Both the position numbers and the translations under genes were made by a program. The notes below the pieces were generated by a model. That model worked only from the letters and a program-made list of their open reading frames with translations. It made no database searches and had not been told where the DNA came from. This document shows positions 44,360 through 53,008 of a DNA stretch of 64,000 bases, in pieces (position 1 is the stretch's first letter; every line of letters starts with the position of its first letter). The stretch lies in contig OY288242.1 in the NCBI GenBank assembly GCA_958450325.1, positions 68,814,062-68,878,061 on the forward strand, in the 5' to 3' direction. This DNA is from Agrostemma githago (taxonomy: Eukaryota; Streptophyta; Magnoliopsida; Caryophyllales; Caryophyllaceae).

Positions 44360-47064
44360 GTTTTCTGGATGCATTCTCAGGGTACCACCAAGTGTACCTC
44401 TGGCAACCAGACAGAGTAAGGTGCACCTTCATAACCAGCCATGGCACCTACATGTACAAGATGATGCTCTTTGGTCTAAAGAATGCAGGCGCCACCTATC
44501 AACGGTTGGTAGACAGAGTCTTCGAAAGTCAAAAAGGAAGAAACTTAGAGGCCTATGTTGACGATGCAATCGTCAAAAGTAAGGGGGACAAGGAGCACCT
44601 GATAGATCTTCAAGAGACCTTCTCTTCCCTGCGGTCATACAAGATGAAGCTGAACCCGAAAAAATGCACATTCGGGGTCCGATCCGGAAAATTCCTAGGT
44701 TTTTTGGTCAGCTCCAGGGGGATAGACGCCAACCCTGAGAAAATTCAGGCAGTCCTAGACCTCCCGGAGCCTAAAACCATCAGGGACATTCAGAGGCTCA
44801 CAGGCATAATGGCCGCCCTGGCCCGGTTTATCGCCAGGTCAGCAGACAAGTCCACCCCTTTCTTCAAAATACTAAAAGGCAACAAACAGTTCAAATGGGA
44901 AGACGAACAGAAGAAAGCCTTCGAACAATTGAAGGAGCACCTGAAGAAACTCCCTACCCTGGCAAGACCGGTAGCCGGAGAAAAATTATGCATGTACATC
45001 GCTGTCACGAACACGACAGTAAGTGCTGTCATCCTAAGGGAGGAAGCAAACTCACAGCAACCCATCTACTTTTTGAGTCACGCCCTGGGAACGGCGGAAA
45101 GAAATTACCCCCTGATAGAGAAGGCCGCCTATGCAGTCATCATTGCAGCCAGAAAGCTCAGACCCTACTTTGACGCGCATCCTGTCGTGGTCCTCACCGA
45201 TCAACCGCTGGAGAAAGTGTTGGAAAAGTTTGAGAAATCAGGGAGACTGCTGAAATGGGCGATCGAATTGAGTGGTCTGGGGATATCTTACCAGCCAAGA
45301 ACAGCCATCAAAGCCCAAGCCTTGGCCGATTTTCTGGCTGAATGCTCCCATTCAGGGGAAGAGGAGCCCCCTGCCGAGGAGTGGATCGTACACACTGATG
45401 GATCCTCAACAGCCAATGGCGCAGGCGCAGGCGTCGTATTAACAAGCCCCGAGGGAGTGGACTTTGAGCATGCACTAAGGTTCACCTTCCAGGCGTCAAA
45501 CAACGAGGCGGAATATGAGGCTGTAATCACAGGGATAAAACTGGCTAAAACTGCAGGGGCAGAGCGAATTACGCTAGCCACCGATTCTCAGCTCATTGCC
45601 AATCAAATTAACGGAGAATATGAGGCCAGAGATCAGACCATGGCCACATACCTTGAGAAAGTAAAACAGGAGTTGTCGGGCCTGAAATCCTATGAAATCC
45701 AACAAATACCTCGATCGCAGAACAACCGAGCCGACGCTCTGTCAAAGCTGGCCAGCTCCAGCCTACAAGACATACGGAGGTCGGTGTGGGTTGATGTTTT
45801 GCATGAAAAATCTACCAGTGCCTATCAGGCGATTAGCACCGTTGAAGAAGGGCCGGAAAGTTGGATGACCCCCTTCATCCATTTCAAAAGGCATGGTATC
45901 CTTCCATCAGACACAGTGCAAAAGAGAAAGGTACAGGCCAAAGCAGCCTGGTTCATAATCATTGGTGAAGAACTCTATAAGAAATCTTTTACCTACCCCC
46001 TGCTCAAATGCCTACGGGCAGACCAGGCTGCTGAAGTATTGGAGGATATCCACTCAGGAATTTGTGGACATCACATCGGAGGGAGATCGCTGGCCCACAA
46101 AGCCCTAAGGGCAGGCTACTACTGGCCTACCATGCTGGTAGATGCCAGGAGCCTGACCCAGAAGTGCAGAAAGTGTCAACTCTTTGCCCCGTCAATCCAT
46201 GCCCCGGCCCAAGAACTCAGGCCAATCCTATCCCCCATCCCCTTCGCTCAATGGGGGATGGACATACTAGGACCCTTCACGGTGGCCACTGGGGGCAGAA
46301 AGTTCCTAATTGTGGCTATAGATTACTTCACCAAATGGATAGAAGCTGAAGCAGTGCCCAACATTACCGAGCCGGCAGTCAGAAAAGTGATCTGGAGAAA
46401 TGTTATCACCAGATTCGGCCTACCAAAAATGTTGGTGTTTGATCATGGCAGGCAGTTTGACAATGATCCCCTGAAAATCTGGCTAGAAAGCCACAACATC
46501 GCAGTTGCCTACTCGGCCGTCTGTCATCCTCAAACCAACGGACAGGCAGAAGCAGCCAACAAGCAAATCTTAAATGGTCTGAAGAAAATGGTAGATGACC
46601 TCAAGGGTAGGTGGGCTGACGAGCTTCCCAGCATACTCTGGTCAATCCGGACCACCCGAAAAGAGTCTACAGACCAAACCCCGTTTGGTCTAGTATATGG
46701 AGCAGAGGCTCTGTTACCTATTGAGGCAAGGATCCCATCTCTACGCTCCCTGCAATACGACCGAACTGAGAATGAAGCTGCAATGGTTGAGGCCTTAGAT
46801 CTGGTCAATGAGATAAGGGAAGAGGCCAGTACCAACATCATTGCCTACCAGCAACGAATGAGGAAAGCCTTCAACAGCAGAGTACGCCAGAGAAATTTCC
46901 AGATGGGTGATCTGGTCCTCAGAAAAACGCAGGCTGTTGGAAAGTCAAGAGAACACGGAAAATTAAGCGCCAACTGGGAAGGTCCATACCAAGTGACTCA
47001 AATCCTGGGGCCAAGAACATATAAAATCGCCAACCTTGAAGGACAAGAATTGCATGCTCACTAG
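44360..47064 (+). pseudogene. pol: E reverse transcriptase C-terminal part, dual RNase H and integrase
   Basis: Open from about 44,360 to the TAG at 47,062. RT: MLFGLKNAGATYQRLVDRVF, NLEAYVDDAIVKSKG (catalytic YVDD near 44,555), FGVRSGKFLGFLVS. RNase H: LCMYIAVTNTTVSAVILREE (44,985), YPLIEKAAYAVIIAARKL. Archaeal-type RNase H: WIVHTDGSSTANGAGAGVVL (45,385), NNEAEYEAVITGIKLAKTAG, LATDSQLIANQI, NNRADALSKLAS. Integrase: CGHHIGGRSLAHKALRAGYY and CRKCQLF (HHCC), WGMDILGPF, VAIDYFTKWIEAEAV, VFDHGRQFDND, HPQTNGQAEAANKQIL (catalytic Asp, Asp and Glu present), KLSANWEGPYQVTQIL (C-terminal module). After the TAG the frame continues NADTLKKYYV to a natural stop; the usual Trp codon TGG would become TAG by one change. 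Confidence 0.9.
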
Positions 47065-47990
47065 AATGCGGACACCCTGAAGAAATATTATGTCTGAACC
47101 AGGTCTAAAGATAGTTTTTATTTCTTGCTAAGAACAATGGCGGAGGACGGTCAAGGAATGTCGACGGCTCCGACCACCCTAAATGTCAAAAGTTTTATAA
47201 AGAAATGAGAAAGCTTCGAATTTGTACTCGTTGCCTGTTCAAACTTGCGCTTTCACACACAAACGAGCAGGGGGCAATAGGGGGAGGCCCCCCTGTTGCC
47301 CAAGTTAAGAAAAATGAACCCCCCAACGCAAAATCCAAGTCTCCCTGCTTATCTCTGGACAGGCAGGGGGCAGGCCCCCTGGACTTTGAACAAAAGCCAG
47401 GGACAGGCCGGATTAACAAGGACTGGGGGCAGGCCCCCCAACCTTGTATAAAAAACGCAGAAGCCTCCCTGCTTACCTCTGGGCAGGCAGGGAGTAGGCC
47501 CCCTGGACTTTGAACAAAAGCCAGGGACAGGCCGGATCAACAAGGACTGGGGGCAGGCCCCCCAACCTTGTATAAAAAACGCAAAAGCCTCCCTGCTTAC
47601 CTCTGGGCAGGCAGGGGGCAGGCCCCCGGGACTTTGAACAAAAGCCAGGGACAGGCCAGATCAACAAGGACTGGGGGCAGGCCCCCCAACCTTGTATAAA
47701 AAACGTTAAGGAACCTCCCTGCTTACCTCTGGGCAGGCAGGGGGCAGGCTGTGCATCAAACTCATACGAAAAACCGAACGAAAGCAGACAAAAACAAACA
47801 AAAAGATCTGCATAAAAAGGAATGGCGACAAGGGTACACAAGATAAGAGTTTGCTAAAGAAAATGATTACAGTCAACACGGCAGTCGGCCACCAAAGGGC
47901 TCGGCGCGCAAAGAAATAAAGAAGTTAAAGCATTAGCATAGGCGCAGCGGGGGACGAACAAGAGCCCTCTGAGGAAGACTGCCCTCCATA
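47065..47990 (+). other. E region between pol and the antisense gene, with tandem repeats
   Basis: No gene on either strand. It contains the tandem array listed separately, then a short A-rich stretch before the end of the antisense gene. Confidence 0.7.
47341..47757. repeat. Tandem repeat, about 124-bp unit, 3.3 copies
   Basis: The unit starts CTCCCTGCTTACCTCTGGGC at 47,341, 47,465, 47,589 and 47,715 (spacings 124, 124 and 126). It contains GGGGGCAGGCCCCC, a GC-rich palindrome, twice per unit. It sits just after pol, where Tat-clade elements are known to carry variable tandem repeats that can seed satellites. Confidence 0.92.
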
Positions 47991-50350
47991 TTAAGCAGGG
48001 GGAGCATCCGGGCCAGAAGTAGCAGCCCCTTCAGCCAGCCTGCGCATCTGGGCCTCGTCCTTGGCGGCGTAGAGGGCCCGAAAAGCATCTTCGTCAAAGC
48101 CAGGGAACATCTCCCTGACAGCCTCCATGACTACCCCTAAACAAGAGTTAGCGCCATTCACAAAACCCGCCGACACAGCCGTTTCCACCTCTTGGATTAT
48201 TTCGTCCCTCTCCTTCTCCCACTCCTTGGTCTTCGCCGCTAGATCGCCAAGAGCCGCCTGCATATCTAAATTCGCCTTGGAAAGGCGCTCCCCTAGATCG
48301 ACGACACTTTTCTTAGCATGATCCAGCTCAGCTAAAGCTTTCCTGGCCTGCTCCAACTCAGCGAAAGCCTGCTGAGCTCTTTTTGACTCCTCCTCCAGGC
48401 GAGACACCTCCCTGACAGCCCTCTCATTTTGAGACTTCCAGTGGATCGCCTGATTCTTGCCCTCTTCCAGCTCGATCTCCCTTTTCGCTAACTGATCCTT
48501 CAGACTGGCAATGAGAGCGACGTCCCTTTCGACTGCAGAAAGGCGGTCAGAGTTAGACAGTTCCTCATCACTCAGACGGTTAAGGGCCGCCAACTCTGCA
48601 GAAGCCTGGATGATTCTAGCAGTACGCTGGACGTACTGAGTCACTTGATTGGTGGCAGAATGGACAGTCTTGAGAAGATGATCCGCTAAAACTGCCCCAG
48701 AGTCGGAAAGTAAGGCGGAAACATCTTGGCTATCGCCAGCGGTGTAATGGAATTCGGTGTTCTCCTCGGAAAAGAGGGTAGCAGGAACCCCCTGAGCGAA
48801 GCGTTTGGGTTCAGGCGTGGCAGTTTCCAGGTCCACCACTTGGTCAGCATTTGGAGCCTCTCTGCTCCTCTTTCTAATCAGCCCTCTGGGAGTGCTTTCC
48901 CCAGTCTCTTCGGAGCCCGCAGCCCGCGGCCCCGAGGGAATCTGAACCCCTGTGGAAAGGCCCCCCTGCCTACCAACAGGTGAGGGGGTAGCCTCACAGG
49001 CAATCACCTTCGCAACTGGAGAAGGGGTGGCCTCAGAAACCGCCGTTTTTGCAGGCGTTGCTCTGGGAGGGGCAGGGAGCCTTGGTCTACTGAACGACAA
49101 ACCCTTCAGGTGCTTCATCAAGTTCTTCTCACCTCTCTTGAAATCATGGGGAAGAGAAGGACGACTTTGGACGACAGTAAGAGTCTCGGTCAGACCCAGG
49201 CACCTCACCTCCCCTTTTCTCCAAATGAAGGTAGCAAGAGCTGTAAAGCAGACAGACGAACAGTCAGGACACTTTAAAAGAAAAAAGAGTAAGAAAGAGT
49301 CATCAACACTCCTGAACTACCTTCATCTAGACCCGGATTCATGCCCAACCGGGTCAGGTATTTATCAGTCGCAATGAGCTCCGCATGGGGGAGCCATAAT
49401 GTAGGGCCATATACCCCATACTTATCAGTATGAGCGGCAAAATAGTCTGTCAGTTCCTTGTCCTTCTCGCTCAGCTTCACCTCCAAGGCTTTTCCACCCA
49501 CGCCAGGGTGATACTCCTCGGGGGTCTCTAGTCTGGTGTGGACATGATTCCTGAAATGACGGGGAATCCTCCACCCATGGGTGTTGTGCACATAAAGGAA
49601 GTTGTTCTTCCAGTCTCTCAAACTATCCATGGCTGGCCACACCAAAGAATGTCCCTTCTGCCTCAAAAGGGACCAATATCCAGGGGAGCCCACACTCCCA
49701 GAAGAGACCATTTGTAGGCCAACCATAAAACTCAAGGCATCAATGGAAGGCTCGGTGCGGTGGAACAAGCAAGTCCAGACATACGAAATCAATGACCTGA
49801 CAGCCGTGGCTGTCAGCTGGGCGATGGCCACATTCATACGCCTGAAAATCTCTTCCAGGGAAGGATGAAGGGGAAAGCGAAGGCCGAACTCCAGGCACTT
49901 GTGATAAACCGCTATACACCCGTCGGGAGGGTTGCATACGGTATCTTTTTTGCCGGGGACGACGATTTTGTACCCATCCCCGAAGTTGTAAAACCACTCA
50001 ATCACACCGGCGGCGTTTTTTGCAAGGATCAAGTCCCGATTTTTCGGGTCGGGGTAAGTACTCAAGGGAATGCGGTATTTGACTTTATCTAAATAGTAAA
50101 CCTTACCCCTTTCCCGACGAATAAGGGGGCCAGAGGTCCTAGAAGGGTCAATTTCCAATGCCTCGTCATCCGAATCAATGACGTCGAACGAAGGAGGGTC
50201 AGGAGAGTTACCACCTCCGCTGTCCGCCGAATTTTCTTCCTCAAAGCCAACCTCCCTAGAGGAGGAGGCAAAATTCACCCTACCTTTTTCCCCTTCCCTC
50301 CTCCTTGATGGGTCAGTAAAAGGTAGGATCCGCTCACGAGTTCTAGACAT
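47991..50350 (-). CDS. Antisense gene 1 of E: Transposase_28-like domain plus coiled coil, two exons
   Basis: Minus strand: exon 1 50,350-49,321, intron 49,320-49,241 (80 bp, GATGAAG|GTAGTT...CTTTACAG|CTCTTG), exon 2 49,240-47,991. The exons total 2,280 nt, in frame, 759 residues. The start MSRTRERILPFTDPSRRR is preferred to the upstream track start because it follows the TATA box at 50,601 and gives a basic N-terminus. Residues about 100-330 (IAVYHKCLEFGLRFPLHPSL, VRSLISYVWTCLF) resemble the 'putative gypsy-type transposon' family PF04195. Exon 2 encodes a Pro/Ser-rich link and a long Glu/Lys/Ala coiled coil (ERDVALIASLKDQLAKREIE onward), ending in an acidic/Ala-rich tail. No stop or frameshift is seen. 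It is probably an independently transcribed accessory protein of the retrotransposon; the function is unknown. Confidence 0.78.
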
Positions 50351-50600
50351 TATAACTCTAGTGGAAGTGGAAAACAAGAAATCGAAAAGAAAAAGCAAGA
50401 AAGGGAAGACAAAAGTCTAACCTAAGATCACCTGCCGGTGCGGTAAAAGCCTGAAGAAGAAATCTCCCAGAGAAATGGGGGTACAAAGTAGGGCACGAAT
50501 CGTCAACACCCAAGGGTTTTGCAGAAAAAGAGAAAATGAGGATTTCAAGAGGGAAGAAAGATTGAAGAAGGAAAAAGAGGAAGAATGGGTGACTGATTGC

Positions 50601-50608
50601 TTTTATAG
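50601..50608 (-). promoter_or_regulatory. TATA box of antisense gene 1 in E
   Basis: CTATAAAA on the minus strand, about 250 nt upstream of the ATG at 50,350. There may be a 5' UTR intron in between, not resolved. Confidence 0.65.
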
Positions 50609-50946
50609 GAGAAAGGGCATACAAAGAGTCGCCGAAACCTCAGGAGTCCGCCCAAAGACTACTGTCCACGCGTCACTCCCTCAGAAGTCAGCCCTGTGTA
50701 GTTTCCCAAGGATAACCTCGAAAGGACCAAAGGGTGTCAAAGGACTGATCACCCTGTGACGTCCCCACTTCATTCAAACAAAAAAGTAATAAACAAATAT
50801 TAAAAATACAACACACAAACAAATTGCCTGAATTTCATTTCATTAAACCTTAAAAGGGAAAATTACACCCAGTGCCAAACAAGAAAAGAAAATACACAAG
50901 GGCCTGGAAATTCCGGCCCAACAAGCAAACGCCCTGCTACGCAGGC

Positions 50947-51531
50947 CTAATCGTCATCCAAGTCAGGGGAAGGGTCCCCAGGGCTGCCTGGGCCCCCAAA
51001 ATCTGAACCCCAGTCCCAGCCTGGGGAGTCTTTGAAAGGACCATCAGGGATTCCATCCCCATCCCTGTCACTCAAGCAACCAAGACCCTCGCTATCGTCG
51101 GAGTCTCGGCTGCTATCCTCCCAGTCCCTGCCAAAGGGAACAGCCTGGGATTCGTCGCAGGTGCGACAACCTGTCTTCCTCACAGGCGAGGAGGGGCCTG
51201 ACACCAGGGAGGAGTTAGTATCAGAGAAGTTAGGGTCAAACTGCTCAGGGTGCAGCCACGGAAAGCATTCGTGGCATCCCCTGTCAAAGCAACCCCCTCC
51301 CTGGGGGCAACGCCTGAATCTGGGAGCAACGGGGGGTGAGGATCTCTTGAGACGCTTGCTCAACCTAGTAGGAATCTTCTTGCCATTCCGACGAGAATGA
51401 AGCCGTGAACGACGGCTACGACGGACAGCTCGATAAGCAGCTCGAGCGTACCGAAGCCTCCAAAATCCTCTAAAAATGAAAGTAACATAGCGAATTCCAC
51501 GGCGAGTCACGAATTTTTTGATCCAAACCAT
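50947..51531 (-). CDS. Antisense gene 2 of E: small basic/Cys-rich/acidic protein of unknown family
   Basis: ATG at 51,531 gives 194 residues; a longer in-frame read-through to 51,588 exists, but the ATG lies 65 nt after a TATA box. The N-terminal third is aromatic and very basic (MVWIKKFVTRRGIRYVTFIF; RRSRRSRLHSRRNGKK), like a nuclear localisation or nucleic-acid-binding segment. The middle holds a cysteine cluster (CPQGGGCFDRGCHEC, then CRTC). The C-terminus is acidic, with DRDGDGIPDG resembling a calcium-binding loop, ending DPSPDLDDD. I do not recognise a family. It is unbroken although it lies in a non-functional copy, and it is separate from antisense gene 1 by about 600 bp. Confidence 0.6.
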   Translation of the reverse strand: MVWIKKFVTRRGIRYVTFIFRGFWRLRYARAAYRAVRRSRRSRLHSRRNGKKIPTRLSKRLKRSSPPVAPRFRRCPQGGGCFDRGCHECFPWLHPEQFDPNFSDTNSSLVSGPSSPVRKTGCRTCDESQAVPFGRDWEDSSRDSDDSEGLGCLSDRDGDGIPDGPFKDSPGWDWGSDFGGPGSPGDPSPDLDDD

Positions 51532-51887
51532 GATTAAGACAAAGAAGGAAAGGAAAGTTGGAGATGGGTCGTGAAAATGGTGAAGCAAAATGCAATTTAT
51601 ACAAAGAGCAGAAGCAGGGCATTAATGGTGCTCCAACCACTTATGCAAAGAGGAGAGCCAATCATCAAACTGGCACACTTTTCGAAAACCCACTTTGCAA
51701 AGAGGGATAATCATGAAAGAGGACGTTTAAACTCTCTGCATACCCAGAGAAGTTAAAGCTTGTTCCCTCGGGAACAGGCGACGCATTTAATGCAAGAGTG
51801 TTCAAGGAGTCAACCTCCCGCCATCCCAAAACAAGATGTCGCCTGCTAAGCAGGAGCCCCGCTCCCCCTCAGCCGGCGAGGGCCAAT
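51532..51887. other. E region between antisense gene 2 and the 3' LTR
   Basis: Holds the promoter of antisense gene 2. CT/GC-rich sequence ends CGGCGAGGGCCAAT just before the LTR; a purine tract GGCGAGGG near 51,876 is the best polypurine-tract candidate. Confidence 0.5.
51595..51601 (-). promoter_or_regulatory. TATA box of antisense gene 2 in E
   Basis: TATAAAT on the minus strand (TTTGTATAAATTGC), about 65 nt upstream of the ATG. Confidence 0.65.
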
Positions 51888-52576
51888 TGATGGGGGTCGG
51901 TAGCCAGCCACGGGTCGCCCGCCAGTCAGGCCCCAGGGTGCCCGACCCATGAATAAGAGAAGGCCTGCCCGGCAGACCTCCCGGCAATGTCATTGAAACC
52001 TCCAAGTAGGTGGCCTTAGTCATTTAGCTGCCTGGCATGGCCTTGCCGCCTGCCAAGCAGGGCAACCAAGCCCCCTGCCTGCTTCCGGGGCGCTCCCACC
52101 CAAGCAGAACCAAGGGAGAACCGGGGACCCATTCGTCATTTTGCCTAAGGTAAAGGGAAATGAGTGGACAAGGTGAGTCCACGTGTCGCACAATCATCCA
52201 CCCATTTCCCTCTCTTCCTTTCTCCTTTTCTCTCTCTTGTGGGAAGGTATAAATACTTTCCCATTTCCCACATGAGAGTGGTTGGATTTTCTCTCTCTAG
52301 ACTCTCACTCCTAAAAACGCCACCTAGTTCCTCACGAGCTAGGTTCATCAAGGCATTTCACGGACTAACTTAGGCATCGGAGAGGGTTCCCTCGGACAAC
52401 CTCCGAGGCCCTGTGCGTTCATTGTGCAGGAGCAGGCCAACTCCGCCGGGAAGGTCCGATCAAGGGAGAGAGACGAAGGAGAGGTTTTAAGGAAATCAGA
52501 CGATCAATTACTTACCAATAATCCGATTACACGGCCCGGATCCAGAGCCGGGTTAATTGTTTCCGTGACCGGAACA
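51888..52576 (+). repeat. 3' LTR of element E
   Basis: Partner of 40,596-41,285; TGATGGGGG start, CGGAACA end, followed by the duplicated AAAAG. TATA box at 52,248-52,255. Confidence 0.93.
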
Positions 52577-52987
52577 AAAAGGATGCATATTTTTGAAAAT
52601 GACGGTTTTTGAAAAAGAGATGGATCAAGTAGCACGTAATCATGGAAACAGTATAATGACGTCATGTATGCTCTTAAACTAAGTCTCGGTTAGTCTATAA
52701 GGGTCTATACCAGTGTACATAGCCTATTCGAGAATCGGGGCGAATTCCTAAGTCGAATTGAGCTTAGAACATGCCGTAAAACCCATACGAATCAGCTATG
52801 CACACCTTTTGACATATCCAATTTGGACTACATCAATGGTATAGTGGGACGTCGGTCACCAGTACCGGCCCGGGAAAATATGGGGTTATGCATGAACCGT
52901 AAAACTAAAACGCGTATTGTACTAGTCAAACGATTTCTATTCGAGTCTCACCCTGAGGATGCCGATGGTAAGTCACGCATCAGTTGA
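52577..52987 (-). other. A-D leader, LTR-proximal part
   Basis: Resumes the leader interrupted at 40,595. The corresponding uninterrupted sequence is in B-C at about 33,030-33,444, which confirms the insertion point. Confidence 0.8.
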
Positions 52988-53005
52988 TCCCCAGCGGAGT
53001 CGCCA
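52988..53005 (-). other. Primer binding site of A-D
   Basis: Minus strand TGGCGACTCCGCTGGGGA, 3 nt from the 5' LTR, identical to the site in B-C; tRNA-Arg type. Confidence 0.78.
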
Positions 53006-53008
53006 AAT

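Larger units (their letters stand above)
40596..52576 (+). mobile_element. Tat-clade Ty3/gypsy element 'E' nested in the A-D leader
   Basis: LTRs at 40,596-41,285 and 51,888-52,576 (690 and 689 bp; I count about nine substitutions and one 1-nt indel by eye). They are flanked by AAAAG at 40,591-40,595 and 52,577-52,581. + strand order: LTR, PBS, gag, protease, RT, RNase H, archaeal-type RNase H, integrase, tandem repeats, two genes on the minus strand, LTR. Low LTR divergence points to a recent insertion, yet gag-pol has a stop, a small deletion in RT and a stop near the end. Orientation is opposite to the host element. Confidence 0.93.

Noticed and set aside
44790..46841. Several minus-strand ORFs of 90-100 codons opposite E pol
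   Set aside because: They lie opposite strongly supported RT, RNase H and integrase motifs and show no domains of their own.
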